From positions 1 through 5,465 of the forward strand of contig JAEDEU010000106.1 in assembly GCA_016293155.1 (NCBI GenBank): a DNA stretch of 5,465 nucleotides. The letters are read 5' to 3'. Shown piece by piece: positions 1-5,465 of the stretch (position 1 is the first letter of the stretch; the number at the start of each line of letters is the position of its first letter). Under the pieces are notes generated by a model. It was not told where the DNA came from. It saw only the letters and a program-made list of their open reading frames with translations, and made no database searches. Source of the DNA: Clostridiaceae bacterium. GTDB lineage: Bacteria; Bacillota; Clostridia; Oscillospirales; Butyricicoccaceae. The translations under genes and the position numbers were made by a program.

Positions 1-3000
1 TGCCGGGCTTTGACTTTCTCGCGGCGCAGAGCGTACATAACACGCTGTCGGACAGCCTGCTCAGCTATCAGCGCTGCCAGTGGTGCGGTAAATTCCTTCT
101 GCACGCCGCCGCGCTGAACAGCCAGTTCCAATGCCGTCTGCTCAGCCAAAAAGATACGCCATGGTGCTGCGCCGAAGTCAGTCACGCAAAGACTCATCTG
201 CTCTTTTTCCCGATGCTGCTCCACGGCACGCAGTCAAAGGAAATGCTGGATGCCGCCGCCGCGCTGCTCCGCACGCACAAGGGTCTGATCCTGTTCGCAT
301 CCGACAGCTACGGAAACGCGCAGTACTGGGAAATCGAGCTGCGTCAGAGCGGCGCACCGATGGATCGCATCCTGTTCGCGGACATGAGCACCCAACAGCT
401 GTACACCCCGGATTTCCACAAAACCTCACTGGCAGAACTGATGGATATTCCGGAGCAGGAACCGGATGCCGCAAAACCGGCGGATGAGCCCCCCTCTGCA
501 TCGGAAGAATGTGCCGCTCCGGCTGCCGAACTGCCCCAGATCATAGAAACCGTGCCCATACAGCCGCTCACGCCCGAGAAGGATGCCCTCATAGAGCCGG
601 AGGAGCTTGCTGCTGAATCAGAAAAAATTCCCTCCGAGCAGGCGGATACTCCCGAACCGGAAAATCACTTCATTCCGGAAGCCCCGGAGGCTCCGGTCGA
701 GCCGCCTGCGCCTGTGGTAATTGACGCGGAAAACAGTATTTTTCCATCGCACGAGCCGGAGGATTTTGAAATTCTCCCCACTTCGCTGTCCCTATTCGCG
801 GAGCAGCGCTTTGACTGCGGACTTCTCATGCTGAAATCCGCCTGCCGGCTGAATCGTGAGCGCTACGAGCCACACTATCTCCGCTTTGCCTATGCGCTGA
901 ATGATCCGCTGGAGCGATGTGTCTATCATCTGGATCGGCTTCAGGAAATCTACTGTCCGGACGATGATGGACAGGATTCGTTTGGCGCACTCACCTTCTG
1001 CGCCTATCTGCGTATGCTGTTCTCCGAGGATATCCGCGATCAGGTTGGATACGAGTATCTCATCCGCGAGCAGAACCTCAACAGTATTTTCTCCGGCACG
1101 CTGTATGAAATCGCGCCCGATCTGCGCAGTATCATTTACGATCTGTGCCAGATTTTTGAACGATTCCACCGCGGCTTCGACCCCTATCTCATCCTTCTGA
1201 CCAAGGAGGCTGCCGATTCCGGTCACCGCCTACAGGAAATTCAAAACGATGCGCGCAGTCTGCTGGAGGCACGGCTGGATCGCTGCATCACCAAAATGAC
1301 TCTGCTCGCGGATCTGCGTGCGCTGCTATTCGGCCCGACCGGAGAGCTGATGGGCTTTCTGCGCGCTGTTCTGGAAAACGACAAATCCCGTGTCCGTGAC
1401 ATTCAGACCTTCTGCGGACGCTTTCTGCGCTCCACAGCCCCCGCCGACAGCTATACGGAGGACAGCTTTCGCAAAACCCTGCTGGGCGATTACATTGACA
1501 GCGTGTGCGCTTCGCTTGCCGGCTACCGCCATGACGATATTGTCGGCGGCCCGCGCAACAGCGTTCTGAACAATCTATGCAAGATTATGACCGTCTGCAT
1601 GAACTGGGCAGCGCTTCACAGCAGCGGTCAGATCACCGATGAACGTGATCTGGAGCTGATCTCCAAAACCCAGCTCCGTCTGTCCCAAAACCTTGCCCGC
1701 ACCGAGGAAAAGCTGCGCGGCTATCCGCAGCCGGATGCGCTCTCCGACCGTGCCGCGCTGTCCTGTCTGATTCATACGCTGCATGAAATGCATCTGCGCG
1801 TCCATGGGGAATTTGATCGCCCGCAGGAATTTTATCTGGACTTCCTGACCGGCGAACAGATTGAGCTGAATCCGGAAACCGGACTGCCCGAGCTGGAGGA
1901 ATCGGTCTCGATCATTCCGGGCTATGAGCTGTGGCGCCGCGTGTACCGCCACGCCGCAGAGCATCGGACGATGGACTCCATCCGGGCGCAGATTTATCGT
2001 CCGGACGGCACCTGTTCGTTCGACTTCGGGCGCGCGCTGCTGTATCGGAATTATCTGAACAGCCGGCAGCTCCCCGCCGGGGACTGGGACAGCATTGAGG
2101 CGGACGAGCAGAGCGTGCTCCAGCTGCTGTCCGGCTGGGTCACCAAGTTCGAGGCCAATCTGGAGCTGGCAGACAGCTACGGACGCCTGGAGGTCGGCAA
2201 CAAGGATCGGATCATGACCGAGATTGAGCAGGTCTATCTGCCGCACGCACGCGCCTCCGGCAATTTCGGCTTCTTCCGCCGCGCTACCGCCGCCTATTTA
2301 CAGGCTGTCGACGAGGCGGCGAAGCAGCTCCGCGCAGAGGTGCTGCACCGACTGGAGCAGCTGGAACAAAGCAAAGGACAGCTCCCGATCACGCAGACCA
2401 TCCGCACGCTGATCGACAACGGAAAATATTCGGTTGCAAGCGATTATATCCGTCTGGCCGACGACGAGGGCTATCAGCAGGCTCCGGCGGACGGTATGCT
2501 GCTGGAAACCGGCAGACGGGACTATCTCTCCGAATTTCTGCACGATTACAACCAGCTGTTCAACCAGTATTATTCCCCGAACACCCTGCTTGAGCGCATC
2601 TATTCCGAGCAGCACCCACACAATCAGGACCACAACAAGCAGCTCCGCTCCGCCCGCCTGTTTGTCAGCAACTGGCCGAAGGGCAGCACCGCACTGGGCA
2701 GCACCACAGAGCTGCTGACGCAGCTGGGCTTTCAGCCGTCCTCCGCCGAGGACTCCGGCACGCTGGTGCGCACCATCCGGATCAGCCCGCCGGACTGCCG
2801 ACTCTCCGAGTACGCGCATCCGATTGCCGCCTTCGGCACCCGTTTGAGCGAGACCGGACTACAGGTCAACTACCTGCTGGGACGCTTTTCCTGCGAAACG
2901 CTGATGAGCCGTCTGCGCGGTCTGGGCACCGGTCTGCGTCCAGTACTCGTCATTCTGGACTACGCGCTGACCCTGCCGGAACGCCGTCAGCTGGCGCTCA

Positions 3001-4310
3001 TGCTCAAGCGCGAGGGCGCAAATCTGCGCACCATGCTGCTGATCGACCGCGTGCTCGCCGCCTATCTGACGCGGTTCGATATTGAGGAACGCAGCATCGC
3101 CATGCTACAGTGCACGCTTCCCTTCCACTATTACAATCCATACTTTGAAAATCCGCAGGCGATTATCCCGCCGGAAATGTTTATGGGACGCCGTCAGGAG
3201 CTTCAGGCAATCATGGAGAGCGGACGCTGCAACATCATCTATGGCGGACGGCAGCTTGGCAAAACGGCGCTGCTGCACCGCGCACGCTATCTGTGTGATG
3301 ACCGTGCAAACGGAAGCTGGAGCCTGTATGTGGACATCAAGTCGGACGATAAGGACAGCATCGCCTCGCATATTCTCCGCGAGCTGGCACGTCCGGAATT
3401 CGGCTTCCTCTCCGAGCAGCCCGCCGGCACCGATTGGCAGGGACTCTCGGATGCGATTCGCACCCGTATGAACGATCCGGAGCAGCCGGTCAGCCGTCTG
3501 CTGCTTCTGCTGGATGAAGCGGATCACTTCCTGGACAGCAGTACACAGGACGGCTATCTCGGCGTGGAAACCCTCTCCGCGCTGCAAACGCTGACCGGAG
3601 ACCGGTTCAAATTCGTTCTTGCCGGTCTGCACAACGTCCAGCGCTTCCATATCCATGCCACTGAGCACAATTCCAAGCTGGCGCACCTGACCTCCATGGC
3701 AATCAAGCCGCTGTCCTACGCGGATGCAAGTCAGCTGTTGGAAACGCCGCTGTACTACCTCGGCTTCCGCATGAAGCCGGAGCAGAACGCCCTGATCTCT
3801 CAGGTGCTCTCCTCCTGCAACTATTATCCGGGGCTGATTCACTTTTACTGCTCCAGACTGATCTCCCGCCTGTCCGAGCGCGGCTCCGGCGCATCCGGCG
3901 AGCCGCCCTACTATCTGGGCGACGACCAGATCCGTATGCTCATTCAGGACAAGACGTTCAGCGAGCAGATCCGAAACAAGTTCTTTATCACGCTGCACGT
4001 GGACAATCAGAATTATTACCAGATCCTGTCTTATGCGCTGGCATGCTGCTATCATGAGTATCCGACCAGAGCCATTCTGGGCTTTACCGCGCGCGATGTG
4101 CTGGAAATCTGCGAGACCTGCGGAATTCACAGCATCACAGAGCTGCCGACCGCCAGCATCGAGGCACTGCTGCGCGAGCTGGAGGAGCTGAACATCCTGC
4201 GCTGTGCAGACGGACACTATTTCTTTAACCGCCGCAGCTTCCGCAATATGCTCGGCGGCAAGGACAGCGTATGGGCGGCACTCGAACAATATGGGGAGGA
4301 ATCCGTATGA
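1..4310 (+). CDS. Giant STAND/AAA-type P-loop ATPase, 5'-partial (start lies upstream of the window)
   Basis: Reading is open from the left edge (first whole codon at 3), so the first ATG at 213 is internal. Numbering from codon 3, at least 1435 residues are present. In order: a Cys-rich segment (C25, C28, C44, C55, C56, H61, H65); an alpha/beta segment (about 65-147); a Pro/Glu-rich, probably disordered linker (about 148-260); a long mainly helical region (about 260-900) with no family I can name; HPIAAFGT (939-946); a Rossmann-like strand PVLVILDY (from 980). The C-terminal ATPase starts at an MGRR junction (1061), with Walker A GGRQLGKT (1081-1088, K1087), Walker B LLLLLDEAD (D1171, E1172), a sensor-like strand FVLAGLHNVQRF (from 1204) and YYPG (1274-1277), which resembles the GxP motif of STAND proteins. 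A probable winged helix follows (about 1344-1417). No signal peptide or membrane segment is seen, so it is probably cytoplasmic. STAND ATPases commonly act as nucleotide-switched sensors or scaffolds in defence and signalling. The ATPase call is firm; the sensor role and the trigger are inferred or unknown. Confidence 0.9.
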   Translation, partial: PGFDFLAAQSVHNTLSDSLLSYQRCQWCGKFLLHAAALNSQFQCRLLSQKDTPWCCAEVSHAKTHLLFFPMLLHGTQSKEMLDAAAALLRTHKGLILFASDSYGNAQYWEIELRQSGAPMDRILFADMSTQQLYTPDFHKTSLAELMDIPEQEPDAAKPADEPPSASEECAAPAAELPQIIETVPIQPLTPEKDALIEPEELAAESEKIPSEQADTPEPENHFIPEAPEAPVEPPAPVVIDAENSIFPSHEPEDFEILPTSLSLFAEQRFDCGLLMLKSACRLNRERYEPHYLRFAYALNDPLERCVYHLDRLQEIYCPDDDGQDSFGALTFCAYLRMLFSEDIRDQVGYEYLIREQNLNSIFSGTLYEIAPDLRSIIYDLCQIFERFHRGFDPYLILLTKEAADSGHRLQEIQNDARSLLEARLDRCITKMTLLADLRALLFGPTGELMGFLRAVLENDKSRVRDIQTFCGRFLRSTAPADSYTEDSFRKTLLGDYIDSVCASLAGYRHDDIVGGPRNSVLNNLCKIMTVCMNWAALHSSGQITDERDLELISKTQLRLSQNLARTEEKLRGYPQPDALSDRAALSCLIHTLHEMHLRVHGEFDRPQEFYLDFLTGEQIELNPETGLPELEESVSIIPGYELWRRVYRHAAEHRTMDSIRAQIYRPDGTCSFDFGRALLYRNYLNSRQLPAGDWDSIEADEQSVLQLLSGWVTKFEANLELADSYGRLEVGNKDRIMTEIEQVYLPHARASGNFGFFRRATAAYLQAVDEAAKQLRAEVLHRLEQLEQSKGQLPITQTIRTLIDNGKYSVASDYIRLADDEGYQQAPADGMLLETGRRDYLSEFLHDYNQLFNQYYSPNTLLERIYSEQHPHNQDHNKQLRSARLFVSNWPKGSTALGSTTELLTQLGFQPSSAEDSGTLVRTIRISPPDCRLSEYAHPIAAFGTRLSETGLQVNYLLGRFSCETLMSRLRGLGTGLRPVLVILDYALTLPERRQLALMLKREGANLRTMLLIDRVLAAYLTRFDIEERSIAMLQCTLPFHYYNPYFENPQAIIPPEMFMGRRQELQAIMESGRCNIIYGGRQLGKTALLHRARYLCDDRANGSWSLYVDIKSDDKDSIASHILRELARPEFGFLSEQPAGTDWQGLSDAIRTRMNDPEQPVSRLLLLLDEADHFLDSSTQDGYLGVETLSALQTLTGDRFKFVLAGLHNVQRFHIHATEHNSKLAHLTSMAIKPLSYADASQLLETPLYYLGFRMKPEQNALISQVLSSCNYYPGLIHFYCSRLISRLSERGSGASGEPPYYLGDDQIRMLIQDKTFSEQIRNKFFITLHVDNQNYYQILSYALACCYHEYPTRAILGFTARDVLEICETCGIHSITELPTASIEALLRELEELNILRCADGHYFFNRRSFRNMLGGKDSVWAALEQYGEESV
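4293..4300 (+). promoter_or_regulatory. Strong Shine-Dalgarno site of the second gene
   Basis: GGGGAGGA lies six bases before the ATG at 4307, inside the last codons of the upstream gene. It decides the start: an in-frame ATG at 4271 would add only 12 residues and has no comparable site. The start and the upstream stop share ATGA, which suggests translational coupling. Confidence 0.85.
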
Positions 4311-5344
4311 ATCAAACAACACAACCTGAGCTGCTGTGGTGGCAGCAGACCTTCGGCCCGGCAAAGCTGATAACGCAGCTGGCGGATACTGCCCTGCGCA
4401 CCCACGCGGTCTCCTTCTATCATAGAAATCCCATTCCGTGGGAGATGGATTTCCGCTCTCTGATGGAGGATCAGCTGCGCATCCTCAGCAGCGGTATGCT
4501 GATGCTGGAATATTTTTCGCCGGTCTCTGGCGGGGGAAAAGCCGCAGAACAGCTGATTAACACCTTCTACCAACCGGACTGGATGAAAAGCTCGGTTTAC
4601 TATCTCCCTTCCATGGATGCCGCCGCCTTTCTGACCCAGCATCAGGTACTCTCCGGACGCGCGATCTGGATCCGTACAGAGGATCCGGCAATCGCCTCCG
4701 AACTGCTTCAGCTGCTGGCACAGTTCCGCCGCCTCGCCTCAGACCACTGCGGTCTTCTGCTTCTGGAGCTGACCGGTCCCGCGGCACAGCAGCACGATGC
4801 GCAAACCATTTTGGCAGACAGCAGTGATTACGACCTGTTTTTCTTTGCCAATCTGCTGGCATCTCACTCCTCGATGAACAGCTTCCGAAAGCGCTATGCC
4901 TCCGCGCTGGCAATCGAGCTTTCCTTCGGCGATGCCGAGCGCTGTGCATCGCTGCTGGACGGCGGAATTGCATTCCTGCGTTCTCCGCAGGAGTATGCCT
5001 CCCGACCGGGCGGTGTCCGCACGGAGCAGCTCACCCACGCGGTCTGGAAGGCTCAGCTGAACACACTGTTCTCCGGCATTGAGGACGCTCGGCTGCGACT
5101 CATCGACAGCTGTCGGGCACAGCTGTCCGACGCGCTGCCGTTTCAGGATGAATTCGGCAACACCGTGACCCGACCGGAGGAATTTGAGCTGAGACATCTG
5201 ATCTTCCTACAGCGCATCCACAAAATATCTCTGACGGACAGCGTCATTTCCACACTGGAGATCCTGCACAACACGCGCAATGAGCTGGCGCATCTGCATA
5301 TCCTGTCCCTTTCGGAGATCGAAACCGTTGCAAAACTGCTATAA
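4307..5344 (+). CDS. HEPN-like putative ribonuclease effector with a degenerate P-loop N-terminal region
   Basis: This is a 345-residue protein, complete in the window and probably cytoplasmic, with no signal peptide or membrane segment. The N-terminal part (about 1-210) alternates strands and helices like a P-loop NTPase: MLMLEYF (64-70), then PVSGGGKA (72-79) where a Walker A would sit, RAIWIRTED (118-126), and GLLLLELTG (149-157) at the Walker B position. The G/A and S/T residues of a working Walker A are absent (P72, A79), so it probably does not hydrolyse nucleotide. The C-terminal part (about 240-345) is helical and ends in R324-N-E-L-A-H329, followed by a short helix. R-N-x3-H is the catalytic signature of HEPN domains, which are metal-independent RNases in many toxins, abortive-infection proteins and CRISPR effectors. 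The gene overlaps the ATPase gene by four bases, so the two products are probably made in linked amounts and may form a complex. RNase activity is inferred. An alternative is a non-catalytic HEPN-like adaptor, because short R-x4-H matches can occur by chance, although position and helical context favour the HEPN reading. Confidence 0.85.
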   Translation: MNQTTQPELLWWQQTFGPAKLITQLADTALRTHAVSFYHRNPIPWEMDFRSLMEDQLRILSSGMLMLEYFSPVSGGGKAAEQLINTFYQPDWMKSSVYYLPSMDAAAFLTQHQVLSGRAIWIRTEDPAIASELLQLLAQFRRLASDHCGLLLLELTGPAAQQHDAQTILADSSDYDLFFFANLLASHSSMNSFRKRYASALAIELSFGDAERCASLLDGGIAFLRSPQEYASRPGGVRTEQLTHAVWKAQLNTLFSGIEDARLRLIDSCRAQLSDALPFQDEFGNTVTRPEEFELRHLIFLQRIHKISLTDSVISTLEILHNTRNELAHLHILSLSEIETVAKLL

Positions 5345-5351
5345 CCTGCAT

Positions 5352-5378
5352 ATCCCGGCGTTTTTTCTGCGCCGGGAT
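5352..5378 (+). terminator. Hairpin just after the second gene, probable transcription terminator
   Basis: ATCCCGGCG (5352-5360) and CGCCGGGAT (5370-5378) form a perfect nine-base GC-rich stem around a nine-base loop, starting seven bases after the stop codon. The position fits the operon end. The six-T run is in the loop, and only GATCTTT follows the stem, so it lacks a proper U-tract. It may be a weak terminator or an mRNA 3'-end stabilising hairpin. Confidence 0.6.
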
Positions 5379-5443
5379 GATCTTTACCTGTCAAATAATG
5401 ACCAACTCAGCAGAGCGTGCCGATAAACCCACTCTGAAAATAC

Positions 5444-5465
5444 AAAAAACCGGCTACTTCCGAAG
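5444..5465. terminator. Left half of a probable bidirectional intrinsic terminator, cut by the window edge
   Basis: AAAAAACCGGCT (5444-5455) is followed by ACTTCCGA and then AG at the last two bases, which would begin the matching arm AGCCGGTTTTTT. The A-run would serve as U-tract for a gene converging from the right, and the expected T-run would serve the operon described here. The second arm is outside the window, so this is a prediction. Confidence 0.35.

Noticed and set aside
213..215. ATG as the start of the large gene
   Set aside because: The frame stays open to the left edge with protein-like sequence (including the CQWC segment), and no good ribosome-binding site precedes this ATG. 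The true start is upstream of the window.
131..487. 118-codon open frame overlapping the start of the large gene
   Set aside because: It is a shadow in another frame: arginine- and glycine-rich composition without domain features, while the overlapping frame encodes the real protein.
4271..4306. Upstream in-frame ATG as the start of the small gene
   Set aside because: No Shine-Dalgarno site of comparable quality; the ATG at 4307 has GGGGAGGA at ideal spacing and the ATGA overlap.
3105..4364. Long open frame of 419 codons on the - strand
   Set aside because: It lies opposite the ATPase domain, shows no recognisable motif and is explained by the GC-biased codon use of the real gene.
5384..5396. 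TTGACA on the - strand as a promoter -35 box
   Set aside because: No matching -10 box at 16-18 bases; the region expected to hold it is the GC-rich hairpin.
5398..5465. Open + strand frame starting MTNSAERADK and running off the right edge
   Set aside because: Only 22 codons are visible, there is no ribosome-binding site within normal distance, and it runs through the probable terminator half at the edge.

Overview
The window holds two genes on the + strand, probably one operon. The first is a very large gene that enters from the left edge and ends at 4310. The second overlaps it by four bases (ATGA) and ends at 5344. A 121-base non-coding tail follows, with one complete hairpin and what looks like the left half of a second. 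No rRNA, tRNA, CRISPR array, insertion sequence or phage gene is visible.

The DNA is fairly GC-rich, with codons favouring CTG, GGC, CGC and GAG. The second gene has a strong GGGGAGGA ribosome-binding site. Together with the feel of the proteins, this suggests a Clostridia-type Firmicute, perhaps a gut Oscillospiraceae or Ruminococcaceae species. That is an inference from style, not from a marker gene.

The first protein (at least 1435 residues, N-terminus outside the window) has a cysteine-rich segment, an alpha/beta segment, a Pro/Glu-rich linker, a long helical region and a Rossmann-like segment. It ends in a STAND/AAA-type P-loop ATPase (GGRQLGKT Walker A, LLLLLDEAD Walker B, a Y-P-G motif) and a probable winged helix. 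The second protein (345 residues) begins with what looks like a decayed P-loop fold. It ends in a helical domain with R-N-E-L-A-H, the R-N-x3-H signature of HEPN ribonucleases.

The main hypothesis is that this is a little-described conflict (anti-phage or abortive-infection-like) module. The giant STAND-type ATPase would be the sensor or switch, and the translationally coupled HEPN-like protein the RNA-cutting effector. The motifs are read directly from the sequence; the defence role is inferred from the family logic of STAND and HEPN proteins.
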